From contig NZ_BAOS01000043.1 in the NCBI RefSeq assembly GCF_002443295.1, forward strand, positions 1 through 64,000: DNA of 64,000 nt. Direction: 5' to 3'. Position 1 is the stretch's first letter. Every line of letters starts with the position of its first letter. Both the position numbers and the translations under genes were made by a program. Source of the DNA: Candidatus Scalindua japonica (GTDB taxonomy: Bacteria > Planctomycetota > Brocadiia > Brocadiales > Scalinduaceae). The notes under the pieces are model-generated. The model worked only from the letters and a program-made list of their open reading frames with translations, was not told the origin of the DNA and did no database searches. Below are positions 8,394 through 18,206 of the stretch, in pieces.

Positions 8394-11300
8394 ATGAAAA
8401 TTATAGAATATTCAACACACAATCCGGTTAAGGTGGCAGTGGGGTCGATATTTGTATTACTCTTTGGCCTTCTTGCTCTATTCCGTATTCCTGTTCAACT
8501 CGTTCCCGATGTAGAAAAACCCCAGATAACAGTAGTGACCCGTTGGATTGGGGCGAGTCCTGAGGAAGTTGAGCAGGAGATTATTCATGAACAGGAGGAG
8601 ATGCTGAAAAGTGTTGAAAACCTGAGAAAATTAACATCTAAGAGTTTTAATGGGCGTGGTGAGATTTTACTGGAATTTGTGGTTGGAGTGGATAAAAATG
8701 CGGCACTTCTGGATGTTGCTAATAAGCTGGACCAGGTGCAGGAATATCCTGAGAATGTGGACGAACCGGTTATCAGTGCGGTAAATACCGGTGACCGTCC
8801 TATTGCGTGGTTTACGTTACGAACTCTTCCGGGAAACGATATTGATATTAATAAGTTGCGGGATTTTGCCAAAGACCATATCGAATCAAGGTTTGAAAGA
8901 GTGCCGGGGGTTGCAAACAGTAATATCTATGGTGGCGCGGAGAGGGAGATGCAGGTTGTTATAGACCCACATGCGTTGGCCAGTAGTCAGCTTACAATCT
9001 TAGACGTACGCAAGGCCCTTATTTCTACAAATATAAATATAAGTGGAGGAGATATAGATGAGGGTAAAAACAGGTTTACGGTAAGGACTTTGGGGCAGTT
9101 TAAGTCCGTTGAAGATATAGAGGACATGGTCATTACAAGGCGTGATGATATCCCCGTTTATATCAGGGACATAGCAGAAGTAAAGCTTGGATACAAAAAG
9201 CTAGAAGCATTTGTCAGACAGAAGAATGAACCGTCAGTTGCTGTAAACGCACAGAGGGAGGTGGGGGCTAATGTTCTGATAGTTATGGAGGGATTACGAG
9301 AGGCGTGCAGTGAGTTAAATGAAGACTTGTTGAGAGACAGGGGGTTAGCGCTGGAACAGGTTTATGATGAGACTGAATATATAAAGTCATCGATCGGCCT
9401 TGTGAAGCAGAATGTTGTTGTCGGTGGTCTCCTGGCGGTAATGGTGCTCCTTTTATTCCTCAGAAGCTGGCGTAGTACACTTGTTATTGGTCTGGCAATA
9501 CCGATCAGCGCAATAGGTACTTTTCTCATGGTTACCCTCCTGGGACGTTCACTGAATGTGGTTAGCCTGGCTGGGATAGCTTTTGCTGTCGGAATGGTGG
9601 TTGATAGTGCTATTGTAGTCCTGGAAAATATATTTCGCCACTGGCAGTCAGGTGAGGGGCCTTTTGATGCGGCTTACAAAGGGACCACTGAGGTATGGGG
9701 AGCCGTATTGGCGTCCACGTTGACTACAATCGGAGTATTTATTCCTGTGATCCTTGTTGAACAGGAAGTCGGACAACTGTTCAGGGATATAGCGCTGGCA
9801 ATAAGCTTTGCGGTAGGTTTATCACTCATTGTTGCCATCACGGTAATACCGACTACGGCGGCAAGAATTCTTTCCCACAGAAAGAAGGATGGGTCTCTCG
9901 GTAAGACTGATTCATCAAGCAATAATCGACTGGTTTTATTTGGACGTAATTTAACTGATAAGATTGTAGGAGTTGTAGTTTATTTAACGAATACATTAAG
10001 TAGACGTTTGATCACGATTGTTGTTTTGATTGTTATTTCAATATTTCTCACATGGTGGATGGTTCCGGAAATGGAGTATTTGCCTGAAGGTAATCGGAAC
10101 TTGATTCTGGCTATCATGTTGCCTCCTCCTGGTTATAGCCTGGAAGAACAGAAATCTATCGGGTTAGTCCTGGAAAAGGAACTGAGTCCTTACTGGTCTG
10201 CCAAAGTTGGAACAAAAGAGGCTGAAATGCTGGATGGGCCGCCTATCAAGCACGGGTTTTATGTTTCCCGTGGGAGAATGGTCTTCATGGGTATGATATC
10301 TGCTGAACCTGAAAGGGCGGCGGAGCTTATCCCCATTCTGAGGCGGGTATGTGGGAATATACCAGGCATGATAACGATTGTACAACAGTCAAGTCTGTTT
10401 GAACGCGGATTGAGTGGAGGCCGTACAATAGATATTGAACTTTCCGGGCCTGATCTGGACCGTCTTATATATTATGGTTTCCAGGTGTTTGAGCAGGTGA
10501 AACAGGTGTTTCCTCCCGGTACACAGGCCCGTCCTGTACCCAGCCTTGAGCTTGGGAGTCCGGAACTGCAGATCAGGCCTCGGCTGGAACATGCGATTGA
10601 ACTGGGATTGACCTCTGCTGATATTGGATATATTACAGACGCTCTGGTTGACGGGGCTTATGCCGGTGATTACTGGCACCAGGGAGATAAAATAGATCTT
10701 GTGATATTCGGACAGAGCAAATATATTGAACGAACTCAGGACCTGGAGCAGATATTCATTTATACTCCTTCAGGTGATTATGTACCTTTGAGTACTGTTG
10801 CGGATATACAGTTAGGAGTAGGGCCGGAAGAGATAGACCATATTGAGAGGGAGCGCTCTATCGTAATACAGGTAATCCCTCCGCGTATAGTTCCGCTGGA
10901 AAGAGCGCTTGACATAATAGATACGAAAATAATTACACCAATGGTGAAGAAAGGTTTACTGGGAGGCCTTTATAAAGCTAATCTGGCTGGTACTGCTGAC
11001 AAGCTTCAGGAGGCGCGCAGAGCGTTACAGTGGAACCTGGTCCTGGCTATTGCGATTGCATATCTGCTAATGGCCGCGCTCTTTGAGTCATTCCTGTATC
11101 CGATAGTCATAATGTTCAGTGTTCCTCTAGCTGCTGTTGGAGGATTTGCTGGCCTTGCCTTCCTGAACCTGTTTACATTACAGGTGATGGATGTTCTAAC
11201 TATGCTTGGATTTGTCATATTAATAGGGACGGTGATAAATAATGCTATCCTGATAGTGCATCAGGCACTTAATAACATACGGGATGAGAAGATGGAAGCC

Positions 11301-11549
11301 CGTCAGGCACTTATAGAGAGTGTGAGGACACGTATCCGTCCAATATTTATGAGCGTAACAACAACCGTTTTCGGGATGTTGCCGTTGGTTATATTCCCGG
11401 GTGCAGGAAGTGAACTTTATCGCGGTCTTGGCAGTGTAGTATTAGGAGGTCTGATCGTTTCTACTGTCTTTACACTCCTTCTGATCCCGGCAGTGTTCAG
11501 TCTGGTTATGGATATTAAAGTGGGTTTAGGATGGGGTAAGGCCGTATAG
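8394..11549 (+). CDS. RND-family efflux transporter permease
   Basis: A full-length 1051-residue inner-membrane pump of the AcrB/HAE superfamily, with 12 predicted membrane helices and two large periplasmic loops. The N-terminal helix is followed by EEVEQEI and porter-domain repeats. TM4 reads VGMVVDSAIVVLENI and TM10 reads GTVINNAILIVHQ. Relative to AcrB, the first proton-relay Asp is kept but the second Asp is Ser and the TM10 Lys is Asn, a pattern seen in other RND clades. It is the third gene of the marR-adaptor-pump operon, 144 bases after the adaptor. It probably exports lipophilic compounds or lipids by proton antiport. Confidence 0.92.
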   Translation: MKIIEYSTHNPVKVAVGSIFVLLFGLLALFRIPVQLVPDVEKPQITVVTRWIGASPEEVEQEIIHEQEEMLKSVENLRKLTSKSFNGRGEILLEFVVGVDKNAALLDVANKLDQVQEYPENVDEPVISAVNTGDRPIAWFTLRTLPGNDIDINKLRDFAKDHIESRFERVPGVANSNIYGGAEREMQVVIDPHALASSQLTILDVRKALISTNINISGGDIDEGKNRFTVRTLGQFKSVEDIEDMVITRRDDIPVYIRDIAEVKLGYKKLEAFVRQKNEPSVAVNAQREVGANVLIVMEGLREACSELNEDLLRDRGLALEQVYDETEYIKSSIGLVKQNVVVGGLLAVMVLLLFLRSWRSTLVIGLAIPISAIGTFLMVTLLGRSLNVVSLAGIAFAVGMVVDSAIVVLENIFRHWQSGEGPFDAAYKGTTEVWGAVLASTLTTIGVFIPVILVEQEVGQLFRDIALAISFAVGLSLIVAITVIPTTAARILSHRKKDGSLGKTDSSSNNRLVLFGRNLTDKIVGVVVYLTNTLSRRLITIVVLIVISIFLTWWMVPEMEYLPEGNRNLILAIMLPPPGYSLEEQKSIGLVLEKELSPYWSAKVGTKEAEMLDGPPIKHGFYVSRGRMVFMGMISAEPERAAELIPILRRVCGNIPGMITIVQQSSLFERGLSGGRTIDIELSGPDLDRLIYYGFQVFEQVKQVFPPGTQARPVPSLELGSPELQIRPRLEHAIELGLTSADIGYITDALVDGAYAGDYWHQGDKIDLVIFGQSKYIERTQDLEQIFIYTPSGDYVPLSTVADIQLGVGPEEIDHIERERSIVIQVIPPRIVPLERALDIIDTKIITPMVKKGLLGGLYKANLAGTADKLQEARRALQWNLVLAIAIAYLLMAALFESFLYPIVIMFSVPLAAVGGFAGLAFLNLFTLQVMDVLTMLGFVILIGTVINNAILIVHQALNNIRDEKMEARQALIESVRTRIRPIFMSVTTTVFGMLPLVIFPGAGSELYRGLGSVVLGGLIVSTVFTLLLIPAVFSLVMDIKVGLGWGKAV

Positions 11550-11614
11550 AGATTCACGGACAAATGAATTTGTCCATACCACCCTGGAAAAGTTGTCACT
11601 TCGTTAATTGTATA

Positions 11615-12205
11615 CTACTCATTATCTTCTGTTTTTTCTCTCATTTTTGCCAGCAAGCCTTCAATACCGACTTTATTAATCATATGGTTGTACTGAGAAC
11701 GATACGATCGAAGCATGCTGACACCTTCGACTTCAAAATCATAAATCTTCCAGCCATTTCTGGTTTTGTACATCCTGTACAGCATCAAATATTTTTCCCC
11801 TTTTGATATTAAAACCGTTGGTATCCAGACTTTCTTCTTTTCTACAAGAGTGGCGGGTTGAAAAATAACTTTTTCATCACTGAAAAGGTCCAGTTTGTAA
11901 ACGTAAAAGCTCTGAAACGATTGAGTAAAGAGATCTAAAAACTCGGTTCTCTGTTCAGCATTGAATCGGGACCAATGTGTCTTACCTAAAGATAATTTTG
12001 CCATTAGGGAAAAGCTAAAGACTGAATTGGTAACCTTGATAACTTTACTTTTCTTCTGATCTGTTGATAGCTCTTTATCAGACAGGACGGTAAATACTTT
12101 ATCCACTGATCTTTTCAGTAATTTTTCGGCTTCAGATTCGACACCAGCAACCGTAACCTGAGAAAACATAAGAATAACTAACAATAAACAGGCAATTTTT
12201 TTCAT
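11615..12205 (-). CDS. MlaC/Ttg2D-type phospholipid-binding periplasmic protein
   Basis: A 196-residue protein with a clear signal peptide (MKKIACLLLVILMFSQVTVA). The fold has the MlaC pattern: helices with FSLMAKLSLGKTHW and AEQRTEFLDLFTQSFQSFYVYKL, then a beta region ending in DFEVEGVSMLRSYRSQ and a helical tail. MlaC shuttles phospholipids between the outer-membrane MlaA complex and the inner-membrane MlaFEDB ABC transporter. No other mla gene is adjacent. It lies 21 bases downstream of radC on the same strand and is convergent with the RND operon. Confidence 0.88.
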   Translation of the reverse strand: MKKIACLLLVILMFSQVTVAGVESEAEKLLKRSVDKVFTVLSDKELSTDQKKSKVIKVTNSVFSFSLMAKLSLGKTHWSRFNAEQRTEFLDLFTQSFQSFYVYKLDLFSDEKVIFQPATLVEKKKVWIPTVLISKGEKYLMLYRMYKTRNGWKIYDFEVEGVSMLRSYRSQYNHMINKVGIEGLLAKMREKTEDNE

Positions 12206-12226
12206 AACTTTCCTTTCTATCTTTTT

Positions 12227-12988
12227 TTATCCGTGTCCAGACAAACTTAATTTTTTCATATCAAAATTTGTATTATAACGTTTTATCAACCCTTCATCGG
12301 CAAAACTGAAATATTTTTGCTCACCAATTATTATATGATCTAACACCTTTATTTTCATAATCCTGCCGGCAAAGACAAGCTCTTCAGTGATATCTTTGTC
12401 TTCATTACTTGGCTTTGGTTCACCGGATGGATGGTTATGTGCAAAGATCATGGCTGCCGCTCCAAACTTATTTGCCAGGTTGATAATCTCTCTCACATAC
12501 ACATTACTCATCGTTACCGTGCCCTCATGGGCAGTAACGACATCTATGACCTGGTTCTGACTATTAAGAAACACCACTTTGAAAACCTCTTTTTTAAGGT
12601 CCCTCATCCTCGGGAAGAGTAGGTCATATGCTTTTCTGGATGATGAGGCGACTCCTTCAACCTTTCTAGACTCCTCAATAATCCTTTTGCCCAACTCTAC
12701 AGATGCTTTTATTTGTGCTATTTTTGCGTGACTCAGTCCCTTAATGCTGTACAAATCTTTCGGTTCCAGCCTGTCCAGCCCTCTCAGACCATTCGCCTCC
12801 CTGATTATCTGTCTCGCCAGATCAACCGCACTCTTCCCTTTAACCCCGACTCGCAGTAATATCGCAAGTAACTCTGCATTTGTTAAGGCATGCGCGCCTG
12901 ACTTTAACAACCTTTCTCTTGGTCTCTCCTCTTCAGGCCAATTGGTTATTGAGTCTTCATAAATTTTTTCTTCTGACCTCCCTGTCAT
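12227..12988 (-). CDS. radC: RadC-family JAB/MPN domain protein
   Basis: A 253-residue protein of normal RadC length. The N-terminal part (residues ~20-100) carries helix-hairpin-helix-like segments (LTNAELLAILLRVGVKG and LYSIKGLSHAKIAQIKA). The C-terminal MPN/JAB domain carries the complete metal motif HNHPSGEPKPSNED. The family was named for DNA repair, but a repair function is not well supported. The conserved JAMM site suggests a metallo-isopeptidase or related hydrolase. Confidence 0.92.
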   Translation of the reverse strand: MTGRSEEKIYEDSITNWPEEERPRERLLKSGAHALTNAELLAILLRVGVKGKSAVDLARQIIREANGLRGLDRLEPKDLYSIKGLSHAKIAQIKASVELGKRIIEESRKVEGVASSSRKAYDLLFPRMRDLKKEVFKVVFLNSQNQVIDVVTAHEGTVTMSNVYVREIINLANKFGAAAMIFAHNHPSGEPKPSNEDKDITEELVFAGRIMKIKVLDHIIIGEQKYFSFADEGLIKRYNTNFDMKKLSLSGHG

Positions 12989-13407
12989 AGTATTTATTGC
13001 CCTATTAAATCTTATGAACCTCTCGCTAAGCCGCAGAATGATAAGAAAACAAAAGAAAATAGTTTTGCCGTTTTTGCTCTTCGCGTGAATATTTTGTGAA
13101 CGCTATATTTAGCAAGATGGTTCTTTAATTTACTTCCATGTAAAAATAAACTTAATTATGCATGCGTATCCATAATCCATTGGAGTATCTAATCTGTGAG
13201 ATTATGAAACACAGTAGTCAATACAGATACCTGGATTATATTAGTCTGGTTGCTTATGAAAAGCAATAGGAAAAAGTGATAGTATGATTATTATACGCTA
13301 AGGAAGTGTCAAGGTGTGTTCTGGCAAGTCCAGGAAGCTCTTAAATTACATTATTAATATTGTTTGATACTACAAAATATGATAAGGTGCATTTCACGGA
13401 GATTGTA
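12989..13407. other. Intergenic region without recognisable gene
   Basis: This 419-base divergent spacer lies between radC and the small lipoprotein gene. ATAATCCA near 13170 and TGGATTAT near 13232 are complementary, but the spacing is wide. A purine-rich site ending at 13403 serves the lipoprotein start at 13408. I see no RNA gene or conserved frame here. Confidence 0.5.
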
Positions 13408-13758
13408 ATGAAGAAAATCATCATATTATTTGCTATACTTTTACTTACTGGATGTGCCACATTAAAACCTGCAACGCGAGAGACACCGGTAACCTCAATC
13501 GAAAAAATGTCTACATATGATTTGCAGAATGAATATCTTGAGATAGAACACAAAATAAGCGAACTGGAAGAAAAAATCAATGAGCGTAAATCTTCACATA
13601 TTAATGTCACAAACATAGACTTTACCGGTAATCCCGCAATATTTTTGGTCATTGCGCTAAATGCATATACTATGGAGAATATGACAACAAAAATAGAACA
13701 GTATAAGTTAAGACTTTCGGATATTACAACGGAATTGTCAAATAGAGGATTATACTGA
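13408..13758 (+). CDS. Small lipoprotein with coiled-coil segment, unknown function
   Basis: Starting at the ATG at 13408 gives MKKIIILFAILLLTGCATL, a textbook lipoprotein signal with an LTGC lipobox; CACGGAGAT lies just upstream. The mature ~100 residues contain a charged heptad-like stretch (YLEIEHKISELEEKINERK), a hydrophobic patch (NPAIFLVIALNAY) and a second helical stretch. It is probably anchored to the inner leaflet of the outer membrane or the periplasmic face of the inner membrane. No functional family is recognised. Confidence 0.75.
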   Translation: MKKIIILFAILLLTGCATLKPATRETPVTSIEKMSTYDLQNEYLEIEHKISELEEKINERKSSHINVTNIDFTGNPAIFLVIALNAYTMENMTTKIEQYKLRLSDITTELSNRGLY

Positions 13759-13775
13759 CCTCCTATGTTCGGGCT

Positions 13776-14837
13776 TCAGGAACTATATTCTCTGATGTAG
13801 ATCGGATTGGTAAACACCCAGGGGCGATTTTCTATGTATGCCTCCACCCTGTATACACCTTTCTCGGTACTTGAAAATTCTAAGAAGTCGCCTTCTAATT
13901 CCTTAAGAATTTTTCCATTTCTAAGGAGTTTAATATTGGCATAGTGAGGAGATTTGATGTAAAAACGAAGCTCTTTTTGAACATCGCAGACCTCATCTCC
14001 CATAAAATAAATATTGCCTCCTGATTCAGCAGTAAAGCTAAAGCCTGTTGCATCTACCAGTAAATCAAATGATACATAGCACCTTCCCTCTTTATGCGCA
14101 TCACAGACTAATCGAACAGCATCATCAGACTTTGATAGTTCATGTTCAACAAGAATATGAGTACGAATTGTCTTGAAGAGTTCTTCATATGTGAAGAGTG
14201 GCTTCTTTATAATCGGGATTTCTCTGTAATGAGCATCAAGCCCGGATATTCCAACTACCTTCCTTTCCTGCCCCAACTTGTCCCATATAGACAGTAATTC
14301 CGGGTCTGGTCCTTTTATCTGCAGGTTTGGATTTTTATAGAAGTGCCATAGGTTTGATAGTTTAAGGTCATCGATCCAGTCATGCATGTAAGTCCATATC
14401 TCAATACCCGCAAATCCGGTATGTTCCCAATTGCGCCATGCCTCAACATTTACAACAAATGACCATTTTTTTTTACCAAGGGGATGTACAGGATACACGG
14501 AGCCTCCACTGACAAGAACTTCTTCAATGCATTCTACGGACGGCATATTTATGTAATTCTTAATATCAATGTACTTGCTGTCAGCTAACGGCTTAGAGTC
14601 AAGTGTCAGGAAATGTCCGTCATGAATTGGAGAAACCTCCATTCCTATTACAACCAGCAGGTTATCATGCCAACCTTCCCATCCATCCGACTTTGGCAGA
14701 AAAGTATTGTGGTCTGATAGTATCACAAAGTCCAGACCTGCAGCTTGCGCGCTTGTTATGACATCGGGTATTTGAATGCTCGTATCATCAGAATACTCTG
14801 TATGTATATGACAGGCACCTTTATAGTCTTTTAACAT
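13776..14837 (-). CDS. PHP-domain metal-dependent hydrolase (CehA/McbA-like)
   Basis: A 353-residue protein with the PHP metal motifs in order: CHIHTEYSDD (H-x-H plus Asp), ILSDHNTFLP, a VYPVHPLG histidine and GLDAH. These ligate a two- or three-metal centre used for phosphoester or carbamate hydrolysis. The C-terminal ~80 residues look like an all-beta domain (GVYRVEAYIENRPWVFTNPIYI). It overlaps the dehydratase-like gene upstream by 7 bases, so the two are translationally coupled. A coding A9 run (GKKKW, near 14466) is in frame here, a useful control for other homopolymer breaks. Substrate unknown. Confidence 0.85.
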   Translation of the reverse strand: MLKDYKGACHIHTEYSDDTSIQIPDVITSAQAAGLDFVILSDHNTFLPKSDGWEGWHDNLLVVIGMEVSPIHDGHFLTLDSKPLADSKYIDIKNYINMPSVECIEEVLVSGGSVYPVHPLGKKKWSFVVNVEAWRNWEHTGFAGIEIWTYMHDWIDDLKLSNLWHFYKNPNLQIKGPDPELLSIWDKLGQERKVVGISGLDAHYREIPIIKKPLFTYEELFKTIRTHILVEHELSKSDDAVRLVCDAHKEGRCYVSFDLLVDATGFSFTAESGGNIYFMGDEVCDVQKELRFYIKSPHYANIKLLRNGKILKELEGDFLEFSSTEKGVYRVEAYIENRPWVFTNPIYIREYSS

Positions 14838-15928
14838 TTGGTATTTTTAAGCATTTCAACAAATGCCTCAATCCTTGTTCGCATGGACCCGCTTAATCTA
14901 CCGGGGCGGTCACAATCAAGTGTTAACACGGGAGTATCTATATATTGACGAATAAGCCTGTCAAATATCTGCCTGTGGCAGAAGCTCTGTACATAATGAA
15001 TAATTCCATCAATTTTCCTCGTTGCAACCTGCTTCTTTATGTCATCAATATGATAGCGCATATCATAGGGATATGTGTAACTGGTATATTGATCTATTAA
15101 AGTCTTGGTTTGATACGGCATGCTAAACTGTCTCTGTACTTCATTAAAAACGACATGTACTCTCAACTCATTTAGAAAAGAGTACAGGTTACAGCAGATC
15201 GGAGGTACACCAATATACCCAAGTCTTACTTCAGGGTCAAAAGCCGGTCGTTTTTCAGCTTCCTCAAGAAAGTCTGAAGCTTTTTTTTCAAAAAGTACAT
15301 AGTCTCCCATCAAGTCACTGGTAGAGACATTCCAGATATGATTTTCATCACCTGTGACCCTGTTTTCCTCCCACGTCAGACGATCAATTTCATGAACGGA
15401 TTTTCTCACTCCATCCAATACAAGTTTCATCTGATGTGCCTTATCAAGATCGATCCCCAGAGAATTGGCGAGAAAATCTAATTGTTTATAAAGTAAATCC
15501 CTGTTTCTATCGTGAGGATATGAAAAAGGAATTACATCAATACCTTCATTTCTCAGGATTTCGATTAAGGCGTGATTGTTGCTACAATCTCCCTGGACAA
15601 CCCCTATGATTTTCTTTATTCCAGTCTTCTTTGTTGCTGAATATATACCCTTTATCCATGCACACGTATTTCTGGGCAATCCTTTAATTTCAGCAAAATC
15701 AACAAGCGCATCTGAGTCGTCGTTACAGATAAAGATATTGTTCAGATCGATAGGCACATATCCAGCGGCATAAACAATTTCAATTGGCACAGTTGTCGTG
15801 ATCCCAATCGCTTTATCAACAGAAATTCGGTAAGACATTGGGAAAGACATACCGACATTAACCAGATTTGCAGAATTCATAAGTGACATTATCACGGAAA
15901 ATAGTTGAATATGCAACACAAACATCAT
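14831..15928 (-). CDS. 2-hydroxyacyl-CoA dehydratase subunit-like protein (HgdB/BcrC family)
   Basis: The protein begins its family match at IGITTTVPIEIVYAAGYVPIDL. It contains Cys residues expected to hold a [4Fe-4S] cluster (CAWIKG, PPICCNLY and QSFCHRQIFDR) and ends with the typical DCDRPGRLSGSMRTRIEAF. The family makes D-subunits of radical 2-hydroxyacyl-CoA dehydratases and benzoyl-CoA-reductase-like enzymes, which need an ATP-driven activator and a second subunit. Neither is nearby, so a stand-alone function is likely, as in many anaerobes. The first ~25 residues are poorly supported; a later Met near residue 14 or 27 may be the true start. Confidence 0.82.
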   Translation of the reverse strand: MMFVLHIQLFSVIMSLMNSANLVNVGMSFPMSYRISVDKAIGITTTVPIEIVYAAGYVPIDLNNIFICNDDSDALVDFAEIKGLPRNTCAWIKGIYSATKKTGIKKIIGVVQGDCSNNHALIEILRNEGIDVIPFSYPHDRNRDLLYKQLDFLANSLGIDLDKAHQMKLVLDGVRKSVHEIDRLTWEENRVTGDENHIWNVSTSDLMGDYVLFEKKASDFLEEAEKRPAFDPEVRLGYIGVPPICCNLYSFLNELRVHVVFNEVQRQFSMPYQTKTLIDQYTSYTYPYDMRYHIDDIKKQVATRKIDGIIHYVQSFCHRQIFDRLIRQYIDTPVLTLDCDRPGRLSGSMRTRIEAFVEMLKNTKC

Positions 15929-16090
15929 AATATAATGAACATGAAACTAAAGATTGCTTTATGTCAGCTTTTCAGAGACAAAAAATACTGAAATCTGTTT
16001 CTGTTTTAGAATTTAGAAACAATGTAAAAAATCGTTCGCTGGTCAAGACAGGGTAAAAGAATGGTTATGGTTTATCGTGGATGACCGGTA

Positions 16091-16222
16091 ATGGATCTGG
16101 GGCCAATTCAAAATAATATCGTTGATAAGGACTGTCTATTTCTTCAACTTGACGGTATTGCGATTGGAGAAAAGAAATTTTCAACTAACCGGCAAATGGA
16201 TGAGATTTTTTATAGACAATAA
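16091..16222 (+). CDS. Possible 43-residue peptide upstream of the acyl-CoA synthetase
   Basis: An ATG at 16091 opens a 43-codon frame with ordinary composition (MDLGPIQNNIVDKDCLFLQ and onward), ending 23 bases before the synthetase start. There is no convincing ribosome site, so it may be chance. The rest of the 15929-16245 spacer shows nothing else. Confidence 0.2.
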   Translation: MDLGPIQNNIVDKDCLFLQLDGIAIGEKKFSTNRQMDEIFYRQ

Positions 16223-16245
16223 CATATCATTTTGGAGATTACACT

Positions 16246-17973
16246 ATGGAATATAAAGAGACAATTTATAAAACTCCCGTCAAGCACGGATTAGTAAATT
16301 ATGAGAAAACCTATAAAAATTTTAACTGGGATGATATCAACAGATGTTTTGATCACTTCTCTGATGATGGAGTAAATATTGCTCACGAGGCAATCGACAG
16401 GCATGCTGAAAATGGCTGCAAGGATAAGATAGCCATGTACTGGGAGGACGAAGATAACGTTGAGAAACGGTTCTCCTTTTCAGATATAAAAAGGCAATCT
16501 TCTAAATTAGCCAACGTATTAAGAAATCTGGGTGTAGAGAAAGGAGACAGGGTTTTTCTGTTTTTACCCAGGACACATGAACTATATGTAAGCATCATTG
16601 CAATAGCAAAGCTTGGCGCCATTGCAGGGCCAATGTTTTCCGCGTTTGGACCCGAAGCGGTAAAAGATCGTCTTCATGACAGTGAAGCAACCGTACTTAT
16701 AACTACACCTGAGTTAAGTCAGAGAATAGACGAAATAAAAGAAGAGTTGCCTGCGCTTAAACACACTATACTGGTAAATGCTGAAAAAAATCTTGATGAG
16801 GATGAACACAGTTATGAATCAGAAACAAATAAAGCATCAGAGTCATTTAAAATAAGATGGGTAGACCCGGAAGATGATCTATTCGTTCTGTATACATCAG
16901 GGACTACCGGAAAGCCAAAGGGAGTTACTCACGTCCATAATGATATGATTTCCCATTATATTACTACTAAGTGGGCTTTGGACTTGAGAGATGATGATGT
17001 GTATTGGTGTACAGCAGATCCCGGATGGGTGACTGGGACTGTTTACGGTATATGGGGTCCGTGGTTAAATAAAGTTTCGCAAGTAGTATACAACGGCAGG
17101 TATGATGCGGATAAATGGTACTCAATTATAGAGAAATATAAAGTAACCGTATGGTACACTGCTCCAACTGCTTTAAGGATGCTTATGAAGGCAGGCAATG
17201 AGATTATTAAAAAGTATGATTTAAGCAGCCTTAGATATATATGTAGTGTGGGAGAGCCACTCAATCCGGAAGTTATTAAATGGGGACTTCAGGTTTATAA
17301 TCTGCCTATTCACGATAACTGGTGGCAAACGGAGACCGGTTCAATAATGATAGCCAATTTTCCAAGTCTTCCAATTAAACCCGGTTCGATGGGTAAACCG
17401 TTTCCGGGTATCAGCGCGAAGATTATTAATTCAAAAGGCAAAGTACTGGCCCCCGGGAAACATGGCCTTTTGGGTTTAAAGAGCGGCTGGCCATCCATGC
17501 TGAGAAAGGTATGGGCAAATGAGGAAAAATATAATGAATATTTTAAAATATCCGGATGGTACACCACAGGAGATACGGCTTATATGGATAATGACGGTTA
17601 TTTCTGGTTTGTGGGAAGAGCGGATGACGTCATCAATACTGCCGGTCATCGCGTAGGACCGTTTGAGGTAGAAAGTGCTTTAGTTGAGCATAAAGCAATC
17701 GCTGAAGCAGGTGTTATTGGAATACCTGATACAGAAAGAAGTGAAATCATAAAAGCATTTATTGTTCTCAATCGGGGATACAAACCATCACCGACGCTTA
17801 AGAAGGAGATACAGGGATTTATAAAAAAACGGTTGGCTGCTCATGCGTACCCCAGAGAAATTGAATTTACAAAAGATGTTCCTAAAACAAGAAGTGGTAA
17901 AATAATGAGGAGATTATTGAAGGCAAGAGAATTAGGACTACCTACAGGAGATTTATCTACATTAGAAGAGTAA
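16246..17973 (+). CDS. AMP-forming acetyl-/acyl-CoA synthetase
   Basis: A 575-residue adenylate-forming enzyme. It has the P-loop motif YTSGTTGKPKGVTH (~residue 223), the W-W-Q-T-E-T-G motif (HDNWWQTETGSIM), GWYTTGD, the hinge region GRADDVINTAGHRVGP and the C-terminal catalytic Lys region KTRSGKIMRR. It converts a carboxylate (probably acetate or another short acid) plus ATP and CoA to acyl-CoA and AMP. The length is between acetyl-CoA synthetase (~650) and medium-chain enzymes (~550). A GGAG sits 9 bases before the ATG. It stands alone on this strand. Confidence 0.9.
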   Translation: MEYKETIYKTPVKHGLVNYEKTYKNFNWDDINRCFDHFSDDGVNIAHEAIDRHAENGCKDKIAMYWEDEDNVEKRFSFSDIKRQSSKLANVLRNLGVEKGDRVFLFLPRTHELYVSIIAIAKLGAIAGPMFSAFGPEAVKDRLHDSEATVLITTPELSQRIDEIKEELPALKHTILVNAEKNLDEDEHSYESETNKASESFKIRWVDPEDDLFVLYTSGTTGKPKGVTHVHNDMISHYITTKWALDLRDDDVYWCTADPGWVTGTVYGIWGPWLNKVSQVVYNGRYDADKWYSIIEKYKVTVWYTAPTALRMLMKAGNEIIKKYDLSSLRYICSVGEPLNPEVIKWGLQVYNLPIHDNWWQTETGSIMIANFPSLPIKPGSMGKPFPGISAKIINSKGKVLAPGKHGLLGLKSGWPSMLRKVWANEEKYNEYFKISGWYTTGDTAYMDNDGYFWFVGRADDVINTAGHRVGPFEVESALVEHKAIAEAGVIGIPDTERSEIIKAFIVLNRGYKPSPTLKKEIQGFIKKRLAAHAYPREIEFTKDVPKTRSGKIMRRLLKARELGLPTGDLSTLEE

Positions 17974-17998
17974 TAAGCTACTGATATTAATTAAGCAC

Positions 17999-18199
17999 TC
18001 AAGCAGGAACCATCTCCTGACGGAAATCGCCAACGGGAGTTGATTCCTGCCAGATTCTAAAATCCTTATACTCAGAGTTACAGTCTACTGGCGCTATCCA
18101 TGTCAGTCCGACAGGCGAATGTCCTGGGATCTGGGCCTGGGTGTAGTGTAACTCATACCTGAAGGTTTGAACTGTCCAGCCGATTTTAAACTTCCTCAT
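17999..18199 (-). CDS. Hypothetical 66-residue protein
   Basis: A short frame starting just 7 bases after the UDP-glucose dehydrogenase stop, on the same strand. It is rich in aromatic and polar residues (RYELHYTQAQIPGHSP) with no signal, membrane segment or known motif, and has no clear ribosome site. It could be a small distal gene or chance; I do not recognise it. Confidence 0.3.
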   Translation of the reverse strand: MRKFKIGWTVQTFRYELHYTQAQIPGHSPVGLTWIAPVDCNSEYKDFRIWQESTPVGDFRQEMVPA

Positions 18200-18206
18200 A
18201 TTATTA

